Below are positions 49,251-61,945 of a DNA stretch of 64,000 nucleotides, in pieces. How positions within the stretch are numbered: the stretch's first letter is position 1; every line of letters begins with the position of its first letter. Below the pieces are notes generated by a model. The model made no database searches. It was not told where the DNA came from and saw only the letters and a list, made by a program, of their open reading frames with translations. This stretch comes from Anseranas semipalmata. Lineage: Eukaryota > Chordata > Aves > Anseriformes > Anseranatidae. The stretch covers positions 252,569 to 316,568 of the forward strand of contig VXAA01000606.1 in the NCBI GenBank assembly GCA_013399115.1, given 5' to 3'. A program made the translations under genes and the position numbers.

Positions 49251-51534
49251 GTGAGGAGAGTGAATGGAGAAGTTTCTGGTCGAACCTCCACCACAGCCAC
49301 CAAACTGCAAATCAGGCCCAGGCAATCCCTTACTCAAATGTGGGGAGATGAGTTTTATTCAAGGAAAGCTGTCAGAAGGCAGATCAGCATTTCTGGGTTT
49401 CCAGGGATGAACTCACAACTCTGCAGAGACTCCTAACTTTTCTTGGCAGTGTGTGTGGAATCACAGACACTTGGGCCATAAAAAGCTGATGGCTTTCCCA
49501 TCCTGACACTGTCAGGTTATCCTGTGCTCTCTGCTGATGTTTTCCTCACTCCTCCAACATCAGCTTTCAAGAACCCCAACTTTACAAGGTGTTGCTATGG
49601 CTATGTGAGTCTGTCCCCCAGTGGGCTAGGAGATACAAAGGTAATGAAAGCGCTCTTCAGCCCCTTTCCAAAGCCCAGGGCCTCGCTTTTGGGCAAGTGA
49701 TTTTTCTTTCCACTGGGAAAAGAAATGCTGTTGGAGAAGAAAGAGCCAGGGATGCCCAGGTGGAGCAAGTGACCTGCAAGCTGGCTCAGAGACATCATCC
49801 AGGCTCAACCTGCTTGAAAAAAGGGCAGCAGAGCAGGGCTGGAGGGGAATTAACTGGTTTTTGGGGCTGGTGTGACTGCCTGGGATGCCTTTGTAGGCAC
49901 AGCCATAGCCACTTTTTGGCCTTGATGGCATCTGGTGCCTCTGATCACAGCTAGCTCAGGGATCTGCAGAGCAGGCTGATTGAAGGCCTTAGGACATGTC
50001 AAGGGGAACAAGAACAGGACAGAGTGCCAGCTCGCTGGGCAAATGGCAGGAAGCCTGGCTTTATCAGGATGCTGCAGGCAGGAAATAATTTGAAGTACAC
50101 AGACTTTTCTTGTAGAATGATTGAGGGAAGGGAGGAGAAAAAGAACAGGAGCAGCTGCAGCTGTATTTCAAAGTTGGTTTCCATCTTCTCTCTAGCATTA
50201 CTGCTTTTTCTTTGTTTACCAAAATAATAAAAAATAAAAAATAAAACAACTAGAAACAGCTAGGCATTTCTAATTGCAGTGATTAAGGCTATTGCCCCAG
50301 ATTAGAAATATCTCAGGTACCTGGAGAAGGTTGTTTTGAAGCCAGTATCACCTCTGCCTCTGATTCTTATGGACAGCCTGGCCTTTCTCCCTCCATATTG
50401 CCCTGAAATCAGGTGGAACAACCCTGCAGTCCGTAGCTGTTAAATGCAGTTGCTTTGGGGAGCACGGGAAACCTGTGCACTTACAGAAGCAGAGATATGA
50501 TGATGCCTACATTTACAAAGCTGTACTGTTCTTGCTACCCAGGCTGACCAGTTGAAAAGTTGGCTTGGCTGGTTAAAATGCAGACACAGGCTTTGCACAA
50601 GAGATGATAAACCCTCAACATTCTTCATTTTACTCTTCCAGCCTCTCTTCTGCCTGTCTTCCTTCTGCAGCAATGTGAGAGGTTTTTCTTGGCTGTCCTT
50701 GTCCCCCCTGGAGATCAAATACAGGCTCTGCTGCTGAGTTCCTAAATTTATGACAAGTACCAGCTTCTTCTAGCCTCAGTTTCCATTAGATGCTAACTTG
50801 CAGGAGCTGCATTAGGACCATTTGTTTCGTCTTTTGGCACCAGCTTTTTTTACGAATGAGAAACATAGCAAAGGGCAAATAATCAGAAAACTGGTGAGGT
50901 AAAAGTACAAGTGTTTCATTGCTCTCTACTGATGGGAAAGTCTTTGTAGCCCTTAGGTCTGACATTAAAACTTACAAACTCCTACACTTGTAACTGTTGT
51001 GTAAAAAGCTGTTATTGCTCCTAAAACTAGTCATTGGAGTTGAAAGATAAATATTATTCTGTATCTTATTGAATAAAATATATTATATCACAGGTGATGG
51101 AGACAGATTGTCTCAATAAATTCTGATACTGTATTCGGTGGAAAAGTGGCAATAAAAATGCTGATGACTTGACACAGGGAGAATATTGAATGTCATTAAC
51201 ATGTTATTTCCTCTGTTCTGATATCACTGTCATGTTCTTCCCACTGCTATAATCTCTATCAGTTGTGGGTTTTTATTTTATTTTATTTTATTTTTTTCAT
51301 TTTGCTTGTTTGAATGAGAAAAATGTCATTTTTTCAGTCCTTTAAATTACCCACTACTTGGGAAATGATTATAGATATGAGGTCACATCCTCAAATATAG
51401 AAATTAAAACAAGGTTTGGTATTTAACAGTATTCTGTGCATGGGCTCAAGAGGAACCCTTAAGACTGTCACTATCATCTGATAGGTGATTATGACAAAGT
51501 CATACCCATCTGCATGGTAATAACAGCAATATCT
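49251..51534. other. Non-coding stretch, no gene recognised
   Basis: An open frame of 121 codons at 49589-49954 shows no known domain. A (TTTTA)4 run lies at 51271-51290. A short phrase agcctcagtttcc near 50776 recalls antisense MIR but extends too little to call. Confidence 0.5.
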
Positions 51535-51695
51535 TGCTGTTATAAAATGCTCTGAAAGCACTTAATGAAGGTAGTTGTCACTGTTCATTTACTGATGGGG
51601 AAATGGAGAACCAGGAGGTAAAGTGAGTCACCCAAGGTCATTTGGTAGTCCAGTGGCAGAGCCAGATTCCTGCAACGTGTCCTAGCTCTACCAAG
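51535..51695 (+). mobile_element. MIR-type SINE, best-preserved copy
   Basis: The order atttactgatggggaaatgg, aaagtgagtcacccaaggtc and cagtggcagagccagatt follows the MIR core and 3' region ('ttacagatggggaaactgaggcacagag...agtgacttgcccaaggtcacac...gtggcagagccgggatt') over about 120 bp. The upstream bases fit the 'tataaagtgctttgcaagcactt'-like portion. Divergence is high, as expected for an ancient SINE. Confidence 0.85.
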
Positions 51696-52847
51696 TAAAG
51701 ATGTATTGCCCTACAATTGCTGTGAAACTTGATTTATTGCACACTGCAGCCACTCTTCCTAGCCCTTGTTAAACTGTACCTGCTAGAGCCACAGCCCAGC
51801 AAGTTTTCAGTTGTTTCTACTAGGGCTGGTTTTATTTCCTGCTCCTGTCTAGATGTGGGCTCTCTCTCTAAATATATATACTCCACAATGAGATTTGTGT
51901 AGCTGGGAACATATTTGTGTACAGTTATGAAATGAGCCCTCTAGGAAGAATAGCAATAAGCCCTGTTTTCATCCCTTTTCCCCAAACTAGAATAAAACCA
52001 CTGCTTTTCAGAAAGGTTCAATCTGCCTAGACATTCCCATTCTGTCACTCCATGCCAGAAAGCCTGTTGTGATAGCCCTACGGGTAACTCAGATCAGCTT
52101 GTACCAAAGAGCATTTGGAGCACGTGGATTGTTTGGCATCCTCATGAGAGAATATGCTGCTGGCCTTGAATGATAGCAATTAAAGGTGCAAAGAAGTCAT
52201 CTGTCTATTTGCTAGGGCCAGTATCTAGGATGGTTTCCTACTGTAATCTTGTGCTTTATCCACAACTAATTCTAAATGACTCCAGGAATAGCCACCACTT
52301 CCATTACAGGACCATTTCATGCACTGTTATAGTTTATTGTCAGATAGTTTTCAGCAATTAAATTCCAAATTGATTTCACAGTTGCACATGCTGCTTCTGT
52401 TATTTATTTTGGTCCTCACCTGTCCGAGGGAATGGGGTGCCTCTGTCTCTTCACAAATAAATGCTGCTGCTTAGCTGAACAGAATATTTTAAGTGCCTGA
52501 AAAATAGCCTTTTACTTAGAAATAGTGCATGAGACAGGTATAACAGAGTTTAATTTTCACAAAGCCTTGGAAATAATACTGATGGATTTTGAAAAGGGAA
52601 AAATGCCATAGATATTTTGCTAAGTGGCACAGTGCCTACACTTTCCTCTTTGTTCTGGTGTCCTGTAGAAAGAAGTGTTATTTCTCAACATAGAACAGAA
52701 GATGGAATTAGCTTCCTGGTATAGTTGTGTTACTACTCTGCTATTCACTTCTTGACTTCAGCTAAAATGCCTACAGGTCCTATCCTGCTAAGTTAACGGG
52801 AACCTTTCTGATAAGGTGGATATGGAGCCAATAAACCATAAAAGCTT
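51696..52847. other. Non-coding stretch between two MIR copies
   Basis: No gene is recognised. The phrase ggtcctatcctgctaagtta at 52776-52795 recalls a sauropsid-type repeat ('gggtcctatcctgcaagct') but is too short to call with confidence. Confidence 0.5.
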
Positions 52848-52945
52848 TATGCCTCAATTTACCCAGGTGTAAAATGGGAATAAAATTCCTCACATTTTGC
52901 AAGGCACTACTGAAAAGGCAAGAGGAGCTAGCTGCCATGTAAAGC
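52848..52945 (-). mobile_element. MIR-type SINE, antisense
   Basis: The phrase atgcctcaatttacccaggt, then gtaaaatgggaataaaattc and ctcacattttgcaaggcact, follows antisense MIR ('gcctcagtttccccatctgtaaaatggggataataat...ctcacaggg'). The copy is truncated at both ends. Confidence 0.8.
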
Positions 52946-53389
52946 TAAAGAGTGAAATGCTATTAATCCCTTAACTGTCATGTCTCACCTCTTTCGAACA
53001 GGCGCTGAGTACAAAGCAGACCTCTAATAAAGTTCTCTTGTGCTCAGTTTCTCCCCCTTTGCCTAGGGTGCATGCTGGAATATTTGTGTAGCTTCCTTTT
53101 CTTCTCTCTTTTTTTTTTTTTAACTTATGCTGGGACTTTTTGGAAATCATTCTGTTTTGAGGTGATGGTGTACATCTTTTTTTCTTGCAGAAAGTGTACT
53201 CCAAGCCAAGATTGGCTTCAGGGCAGTTAATTTAGTGACAGGGAAAAAAGAGATATTCATACCGTCTTGGCACCACGTCATTATTAACATGCAAGCAGTT
53301 CCCCTTTTTTTCTTAACATATAAAGAGAACAATTGAATTTTGCAAGGCAGGACTCCTAATCTCCAGGATCAGATTCTTCACGGCGAGGA
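52946..53389. other. Non-coding stretch
   Basis: Contains a T13-type run near 53108-53120 and nothing else recognisable. Confidence 0.5.
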
Positions 53390-53872
53390 GGGGGTGTAAA
53401 AGTTTCTCTCTTGCTCTGTCTCTTCATGGCGCATGGTCCCAGCTGTATGACTCTGTTCATGAATATGCATGAAATCAGATATGACATTGCCCTGCTCCCA
53501 TTAATAATCTTGTCATCTGACTTGTGCAGCATTAAGCTTCAGCCCGTGGCTCCTCATAGCAAATGCAGCCTGAAGGAGAGGGAGGGAGGGGAGGAAAAAA
53601 AAAAGGCCATGCCTTTTTTTATTGGGATTAAGTGCTTGAAAATTTTGGCAGGGGGTTGCCAGGAGAGTAAGGGGAGGGAGAGAAAGAGAGAGAGACACAC
53701 ACAGGGACAGAGAGACGAGAAATCCTCTATGAATGCGTTGGCTTGTTAGAAGCCCAAAGCTGTGGGTGTAATGGTATGCGAGCTGACCTTGAATATAGCC
53801 ACTGTGGGTTGCCCCAGCTTTTTTGTAAAAGAAGCATTTGCAGCAGAGGTTTGGATTTCAGGCTTTGCAGTC

Positions 53873-53906
53873 ATCAATCATCTCAGCCTATTCTCCTCTC
53901 TGACAG
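53873..53906. promoter_or_regulatory. PBX/HOX-like site with nearby MEIS-like site
   Basis: ATCAATCA (53873-53880) is the complement of TGATTGAT, a PBX-HOX type composite. TGACAG (53901-53906) is the core of MEIS/TGIF sites. The pair lies 20 bp apart. Both motifs are short and occur by chance, so this is suggestive only. Confidence 0.3.
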
Positions 53907-54012
53907 CTCTGTACAAGGCCTGACATTTGACACCCAAGACCCCAGGACTTACACAGAGGCACAAGCTGAGGCCCTAGGGAGGAGGTAGGGAACTGGGGGA
54001 GAAAAAAAAGGC

Positions 54013-54052
54013 AAAAAAAAAAAAAAAAAGGAGAGTTTTTTTTTTTTTTTTT
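54013..54052. repeat. A17-GGAGAG-T17 inverted homopolymer pair
   Basis: Seventeen A are followed by six bases and then seventeen T. The arms are fully complementary and could extrude as a hairpin with a 6-base loop. Sequence before (ggc) and after (aagaagcc) does not extend the pairing. Homopolymer lengths may carry sequencing error. Confidence 0.85.
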
Positions 54053-54400
54053 AAGAAGCCAAAAAAGAAGCTGCAAAACAAATTGTAACTGTAATAGGAA
54101 TTGATTTAACAGAAGAAGATCGCATTGAGTTCTGTTCCCTGCATTGCGCAGATCATGCTGATAAGGCTGATCTGAAGGGGTGGGAGAAGAAAGGCAGGCA
54201 GAGAGCGATTGGGGGGGAGCAAGTTGGGGTTCATAGCCTCGTTTTTGCAAACCTTGGGGTTACCCACCTGCCAAAGTTGTATTCAATTGTAATGTGGTTA
54301 ACCTGCGCTTGTTGTAATGCGCTTGAGAACTTCCAGGTTGAGCCGAGTGGGCCGACTCGCTCCCCGAGTCACGGACCTGTTGGAGGACACATGGTGAGGC

Positions 54401-57400
54401 CAGGTTGCTCAGACTAAAGTTCAGCAAACCTAGTTCTGAAATCAGGTGCCTCAGTTGCCTTTCTGGGGGCACTGGGACTCCAAAGGACATGAACCAAAAA
54501 CAGATATGACTTGTTAAAGCAGATAAGTGTTTTGGGTTAAACCTTTTTGTGCAACTCAGTGCTTACTTGGGCTGACAAGTTTTGACAGTTACAACCTTTT
54601 CAATGTATTTTTTTTCTCTTTTATAATACAAATGTAACAGCATCATTCTGACCCCAGGTTCTTATTTGCTTTACGAGTCCACCTTCTGGTTTCACATTAA
54701 GAAAAAAGGATGCCCAGACCAGATGAATCTTTTCTTTCTACCTGCACATTCTCCCATCCCTCACACCCACTTCTAATTAATAACAAGAAAGACAATTCCT
54801 ATATAAACTTTATGAGCTATTAAACTAGATACTCCACAGATTTCTTGTGAAAGCCATCTGTGGCTTTCTGCTATCTCCATAGTCATGAAAAGGAAGGGAT
54901 TTGGGTGTTTGCAGGGTGATTTTGTTGTGGATGGGTTTTGGCACTAGGGAATTCTTTGTGGTTGGGGGCAATCAAAGATGTAAGTGGGCAGGAAAGGACA
55001 TAGCAAAATATTTTTCCTCAAGATTTAGCTCTGCAGTGGCACATGACATATTTAAATCGATCTAGAGGCAGGTGACTAAGAATCTTCCCTTTCTGCTAAA
55101 TGTGGATTCAGAAGTATGTATTCAGCCGGTGAATTTTGCTGACACAGGAGGTCAGGTTAAATAGTCTGGATGATTTTCCAGAAATGTCAGGCTGTCCCTT
55201 TAGAAGTGCTTTGATCACAGAATGGTTTATTTGAAAAAAAGTTGCATCTCCCTTCACAAATTCCCCATACATTGGTTTTGATCTACAGTGCATTTCTTTG
55301 TCTTTTACTTTGAGTATTTGCTGTTTGTAAGCCATGATTTCACCGCCTGAGTCAACATGTATATCATGTGGCACCATTTCTCTTTCCTGTGTGGATGACT
55401 GCGAGGCGTAGAAATAAATGAAAAGTTTGAGTACGTCATTTCTGAAACAAACGTTCAGAGAAGCACTTCCAGAGTATTTAGCAAACTTTTGCTTTCCATA
55501 AACAAAACTGCTTGCTCAAATGAACCTTCCTGGAAAAGGGTCACAAATGATGTCAAAGTGAATTAGCAGCTTTTTATGTGAATGAATGTTTGCAAACATT
55601 GTTCTGCTGTCCTGCTTCAAACTAGTAATTATAGTTGCGGCTCTACATTAGGAAAATCCAAGCTCGCTCTGTAGGACACACATTTACTGCCTGCAGGGGT
55701 TAGGACGAACATTTTTCCCTCCCCCATTTACAGACTGAGCTAAGTGCTCTGCGGATTTTGAGGGTCGCCTTCCTCTGAAGTATCAGGGTTTAGCCACTGC
55801 TGGAGGCATGATACCAAACTTGATGGACCAATAGTCTGATTCAATATGGCAATTCCCCTGCTCCTTGTATTTTTCAAACTGGCTTCTGTGTGCACATGCC
55901 CAAGTGGATGATTTATCGCCTGCTCTGAGATACGCTTTGCATAGAAAAGGGCAGGATCAAACACAGTTTCTGTGTTTGTGTGTGTATGTGCATATGTGTC
56001 TAGAGAGAGACAGATATGAAGCAGCCGATCAGTACTGTTTTCTTTCTCCACTCCACTTTTTTCTCCACTTTCTCCACTGAATTTAACCCAGTGTGTGACT
56101 CTCCTCCTTTTACATGCTGCTTTTGTATTTCCAACTTTTCATTCAACGCTACATATGTTTCCAGGCTTTCTACTTTTCCAGTTGGTGTTCAGGGTAAAGG
56201 AAAGAGCTAGAGGATAAGTATCTGTGCTTTGGATGTTTATTTCATTCACTGCTTTTCAGGCCCAAGGAAAATCCCACCAACACCTTTCCAGACTCCAAAA
56301 CTGACACTTGAGTCACTTTTTCCCCCTAGTTCTGTGCTCAAAACAAGGATTTTGCAATATTAAAAATGAAAAGTCTTAAACTATTGGGAAATCCTTTGAT
56401 CCATAAAATAAAAGTTTTATTTTTTTTTATTTTTTTATTTTTTTCTATTCATCTGTAAGCTTTAGAGAAAGATTTAGTTTAGCTTAGCTGAAGAGACCTG
56501 AAGACAGAAGTTTGAAAATGTCACCCTGGGTGGAATTGATTATTTTTAAAGAAACGCGTGAGGTGTCATTACAACATATTGCCATCAATTTGTTTTTGTG
56601 GCAAAACTTCAGACTTCTTTCTCCTGTAGGGAACTAAAGGCAGAAGTGTGTGCTGCTGGTGGTAGCACACCCGTTGGCAACGTCAGGATTGTTCTCCACG
56701 CTCATCCATCCCTGCTTCAATTACAAAAAGATGCAGTGAATTATCCTTCCGTATCTATCCATCCATCAGGTTCTATATTTGTTTATGCAGTCCTCAGCTG
56801 TGTACTTTTCAAAATTTGGAGTTCTGCTAATAGGATCAATAGAGTAGATCCCTATCAAATTCCTAACTATCCATTGGAAGGTCACAAAGAGGAATAGACT
56901 ACCATTGTTTGTTAACCTAGAAGAAGTAGATGGACCTGTTTTGAGTTTTTACATTTGTTTATAAATAAAAACTCCAGTTCTAGGTATACAAACAGACAGG
57001 AAAAGAAATGGAAGGCAGGTAGTCCAGAGAACTGCATCTAGCATCAGAGGTACCACGTAGAAAGAAAAGTTGGGAATAATAGAGTGCAAAAAAAATAACG
57101 GAAAGTGACGAAGAGCATTACGGTCTGGAGTTATATTACATAAAGATGCAACAACAACTTTGTGTGCCTGATTCTTAAGAGACTACTTAAAAATATTAAA
57201 AAAAAGTGATAAGAATTGTCTAGCATTTAAATTCTTTATCTGAGACACAAAAGCACAGGCAAAACACAAATCAAAGTATAACTTCCTGTCTTCAACACAA
57301 TACAATGAGAACCAGTATGTTGTTATGTAGTACATCATATATATCTAGGGATAAACACAGGAGACCAAAAGAAGAAAGGATGGATCATTTTTATTTTACC

Positions 57401-58704
57401 TCTTTTTTGTTGCCTTTTTTTTTTTTACTATTTCAGTTATGTTTTGCTCTATAAAAATGATTATTATTCTCCTCATACCACCACTACTGATGTGAAATTA
57501 TTGCATAAGTGAAGACTAAGGGATCCATTTCAGCAGAGAGGCAGCCTTGTTCTAGGTGCTATAGAGACTGGTGAATGAAGAGTCCTCACACTGGTGCTGT
57601 GGAGACAAATATATGTGAAAGCAGACAGATAATGTATCTGCAAACAGACTGATGTGACTTTCCCTCTCATGCCCCCAAAATGCAATAAGCAACTGTGCTC
57701 AGCTTCATTCAAAACATTGCATCCTTTTTCCTCGCGCATGGGTGGGCACTTCGTGATGCTAAATAGGACATTTTGACTGCTCATATCTGTACCTTGGGGC
57801 CTACCAGATCTGAGGGCAAAGTAGTGCCTGCTCATTTGACTTGCACAGCTGCAAAGCTTCCAGCGCAAATGCTACCCAAATGCTTCTGCATGGGGGCTGG
57901 ATGTGATGGCACATTGCTCGGTTGAAGAGGAAAAATAAAGAGACAACGAACTCCCAAGCCTTAGCAAAGTGAGCCACCCTCCCCAAGCCTGTGAGATTAA
58001 AGCAATGGATTTTCAAGTACTTCTTCAGAGTGACTAATTTATATGGATATCAAGGATTCAGTTGGAGAATTAAAAAAAAGTAGCTAGGGGAAAATATGAT
58101 GCTCTCTAAGTCCCAGTGGTATGCCACATTCATTTTACTAGAGAGTTTATTCTTTAGTACTTTCATGGATTGACATGAGGGAGGAATTCGCATGTCAGGA
58201 CAGATAAAATCTCCCTCCTGCCAAAGGAGTCTATTCAGACATGCATGTTAGTAGGTTGATAACTTATTCTGTATTGCAGAGGACTCAAAGATAGACATTT
58301 CTCCTTTTATCTCCATCTCTGCGCTCCCTGCATACTAAAGATACGGGGAAACAGCAAGATACATCTTAACTAGCCCTCTCAGAGAGGAGAGACTTTTCCT
58401 AGTCCATGCCAAGAGATGCAAACTTAAAGGAATAAGGTGTCACACAGACTAATAGCAAATACATTAGCAGTGTTTATGCGCATAATTTGAGCCCAGTGTG
58501 AATATCTTTTTAAAAAAATACAAACCCTGGACTTTGTGGTTATTTTTTTTTGCTGAGATAAATGCACAATATTTCAACGTAATTGTTTCATATTACTCTG
58601 CTTAAGGGATGGGGAATAGGTTGAGAAAATGGGGGACCAGAGCAAGTGAAACATGTTGAAGAAATCCATCTTTGATATGCTTTCCAGCTTCTAATGAAAC
58701 CTTT
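54401..58704. other. Non-coding stretch, no gene recognised
   Basis: A/T-rich sequence with T-rich runs at 56417-56445 and 57415-57427, short TG-rich bases near 55975-55996 and tatctatccatccatc near 56752. The only repeat relic suspected is at 55126-55178. Confidence 0.5.
55126..55178 (+). mobile_element. Possible CR1-type LINE 3' relic
   Basis: The bases ccggtgaattttgctgac, followed by acaggaggtcaggttaaata and gtctggatgatttt, resemble the 3' end of many amniote CR1 elements ('gggtgaaattctatgg...acaggaggtcagactagatgat'). About 50 bases are similar with gaps. The terminal octamer repeats are absent. Confidence 0.3.
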
Positions 58705-58790
58705 GCGTTTATCTGGGAGATAGGCCAATCCTCCTTCTACAGACTAGGGAACTGAGGCAAACTTATTCCTTGACCAGAACCATGGAAGTA
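58705..58790 (+). mobile_element. MIR-type SINE fragment
   Basis: The phrase ctacagactagggaactgag, followed by gcaaacttattccttgacca, resembles the MIR core 'ttacagatgaggaaactgaggcac...aagtgacttgcccaa'. It is short and diverged. Confidence 0.55.
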
Positions 58791-61719
58791 TGTCTCCTTT
58801 TCAAAATGGATTTGAAATTTAGGAATGTTTACTCTTATGCTTAAGCTGATCATTTCCACTGCAAATACTTTTGATATTTTGGGGCAATAAATCTGGTGTG
58901 ATTTTAGGGAAATTAATTATTTGAGTGGATTAAATTATGTGAGTGTCATTCCTAGGATCCCTGTTTAGAAAATGGAATATGGACATCCTCCAGACCATAG
59001 CTCAGAGCACTTCTGAATGGCCCTTTGGCAGGACTTTTTCTCTGCCCTTTTCCTTCCAGAGATGACCCTGGGTGAGGAGCCTCCTTCGCTGGGTACTGTG
59101 GGGCTACACTTGTGGGTATCAAACAAATCAGATGGACTAGGAGCTTCTCTGCACTTTCTCGCATCCTTGCAGCTCAGTTCCCCATAGCAGATTCCTCTTA
59201 TTTTTAGACAGCTCATATAAGTACATTGAGATTAAAGTGGTTTAGAAAGCATTATATATAGATGTGTATACATACCTCAAATATTTGCTTAGATGTATCT
59301 TATCTAAACTTCTGCATGCATCTGAATTTCCCAGGCTTGAACTATGGTTTGTGTAAATTGGTGTTGTCTCACTGTCTTTGAGTAAGCTTATTTACGTCAG
59401 CTCTGGAATTAGTCCCTAGTATTCCAGCCAGCACTTAGCTAAAAGAGTCAAAATAACATGGAGACATACTGTTTTCCTGTTATCTCTAACCTCACTAAAA
59501 ACAGAAGCTATTAGAAATATTGTGAGAAAACTATATTCTTGCAAGATTTGCTGCCCACTTAAGAATTTTAGATTGGTATCTGCAAGAATGTGCAGTTATA
59601 CCAATCCCCAAACTTCAGCATAGTTTTCTGTGACTTAGTTGTAACTCATTCTGATTTGCTTATCCTAGCTTTGAGTTTTTAGATCATGTCATTTCAGAGA
59701 TCTTCAGACAAAATTTTTTTCTTTTGCCTCATTGTTTGCACATATTTCCAAGATGCCTGAATGGAGAAATGTAACAAGGAAAAGCCTGATGAAAATCCCC
59801 CCCCTCCCCCATTTTCTTTCTTTTGTTTTTTCGTTCTTTCCCTCAGGAAATGCAGTCTATAGTCCTGTGGTCCTTTCTAGACAATGTTTTAATTCTACCT
59901 AAGTTCTGACCCACCATGGTTCCTTTTGGAAGTAATAAGACTTTCCCAGACAAGACTTAGTGAGGTAATGATTCAGAGACATGGACAGACAAATAGACTA
60001 TTTGTTTCAACTTAATTATTAATGTAGTGTTATCACTAATGATAACATATAATGACATGCCTTCCAATGAATTCTGCTCTATTTGTGTATCACTTAAAAT
60101 GAGACTGATTCTTTATAAGCCATAGAAGATGACATCTCAGTATAGATAATTGCACATAAAAGGTAAGGAAAAGGGGTGCAAGGAAAGGTAACATAATTGA
60201 CTGATTTAAATTCAGTCATACATCATAAAAATTCCATAGTTGCTTCTGTCTTTCTTTATTGAATAATTTTTTTTCCTGTTATTACTGATCAACTAATACA
60301 TCCTTTAATGTTTTAAGAATATTTTAGAGAAAGACATTTCAGCAAGGTGAGCTCAAAAGTGCGATTTCAGCTTTGAATTGTTCTTCCCTATTGATCTTCC
60401 TGTAATTTACAACCATTTCCCATCAGAAAGTTCTCTCCTGCTTTACATCAACCAAATTTGGGGCACAGTTTCATCCTTACGGAGAGCACCTGCTTTGTGT
60501 CCCTTGTGAAGGGAGATTAATCTCTAGCTATGTGAATTTGCTGCCCGTTGGCTGTCTTCACCATAAAACCAACCAAAACATTCTGCATGTTTTTCGATGG
60601 AATTGCTTGGAGATTTGTAAAACGATTTTGATCTTGGATCTGAGCCTTCCATTAAAGTGCTTGACTTACCTTGACCACTGTAATTTTAGAAAGCTGACCC
60701 TTCTCCCTTGCAATTTACACAGTGTTTTTAGCCTAATGCAGAATTTCCCTCTTCTGCAGCTGGGAGGAGAATATCCATCATTTCCAGATGTGGACATATG
60801 ATCCAGGAGGCAATTGAAGGTATTTTGAAATCATATGGTTTGGCTTATGAATTTGGATTGGTCAAGAGAGATTTGCTTGAAATCCTTGAGAGAGTGTGGC
60901 ACCTCTCTGACTCGAGAGGCATTTTAAAATAAAACCTGAAGTTAAATGCATTTTATAGAGAGACTTAAAACTTCTAAAATATAAATCTAAAATATTTATA
61001 TGTGGGCTGCGATGGAACAGAAGTTACGACCTCATATGTGAATGTCTAGGATTTGTTTTTTCCTTCCACCAGCCCACCTGGAATGACTTTAGCTTTCAGC
61101 TTTACCTCAGGCTGTACCCAGGTTAGCTTCTAGTGACTTATGACTCCATCAATCTGCACAGATATGTGCTGTGCTCCTTCAAGGGAAGTAGTTCATCTTC
61201 TATATGACTGCATCTCCACCTCTTCCAAAGTTCAAAGAACCCAGGACAATTGCTTATTCGGATGGGCTTCCAGTAAGTATAGGAGATGTTCTCCCTGCCT
61301 TCCCCTGTGAATCAGGACTTTCTGGTGAACTTTGATAGAGACAAAAACTTTCAGAGTAATCCATCCCCTGTTGAACTAAAAAGACATGTGATGATGGTGA
61401 TGAAATATCAGGTGAGATTGCCTAGTATGTTTTAAGGAGCTTTGAACTGGAAATGGATCAATTTAGAGCTCTTTTCTAAAGTCAAAGGAGCACATTTTTT
61501 ACGATCCATTTCCCATGAACTAACAACTGTTCCCTATCCAGCAGACAGTTTACTTGTAGCTATTTTGACTTGCATTATTCCACTTAATGAAGATAAACAT
61601 AAGTCAGACACAGGAAAGCCACAGAATGACTATGAACGGGAAGTGTTCCAAGTATTCAGCATTTACTAGACAAAATTGGCCAGTAATTCTTTTTGCTTTT
61701 CACTGAGGATAAAAATCCC
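58791..61719. other. Non-coding A/T-rich stretch
   Basis: No exon, RNA gene or repeat is recognised. A C-rich run (cccccccctccccc) lies at about 59799-59812. Confidence 0.5.
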
Positions 61720-61945
61720 TGAAAGATAATAATCATCATTGTTTGAACTAATATAGCACTTTTATCCAGTGATCTGAGAACACTTCCCAAACATTAACTG
61801 TACTGAGAACAGCCTTGTGATTAGATTCATATTATTTAAAATACCTGTTTTACAGACAAACTCACAGGTCACCCAGAGGTACCATGACTTCCCATAGGTC
61901 ACAGAGTCTGAAGAGTACAGAAGATTTCTGACTACCATTTCTGTG
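61720..61945 (+). mobile_element. MIR-type SINE, near full length
   Basis: The copy begins with aataatcatcattg and atagcacttttatccagtga, continues through ctgttttacagacaaactca and ends near cataggtcacagagtctgaa. This is the order found in long MIR/L3-type copies: 'ttattattatagcacc...ttttacagatgaggaaact...aaggtcacacagc'. Divergence is high. Confidence 0.7.

Larger units (their letters stand above)
53390..54400. promoter_or_regulatory. Motif-rich block, possible enhancer
   Basis: The block has a G/A-rich segment at 53570-53705, a PBX/HOX-like ATCAATCA with TGACAG nearby (53873-53906), an A17/T17 hairpin, and a G/C-rich end (54290-54380) with about eight CpG and a cgagt-gggccg-actcg inverted repeat. 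The density of motifs and the contrast with flanking DNA suggest regulatory sequence. I cannot test conservation, and no coding frame is recognised. Confidence 0.3.

Noticed and set aside
49589..49954. 121-codon plus-strand open frame
   Set aside because: No recognisable domain. A competing frame lies on the other strand over the same bases.
50770..50800. agcctcagtttcc phrase similar to antisense MIR
   Set aside because: Similarity is limited to about 15 bases.
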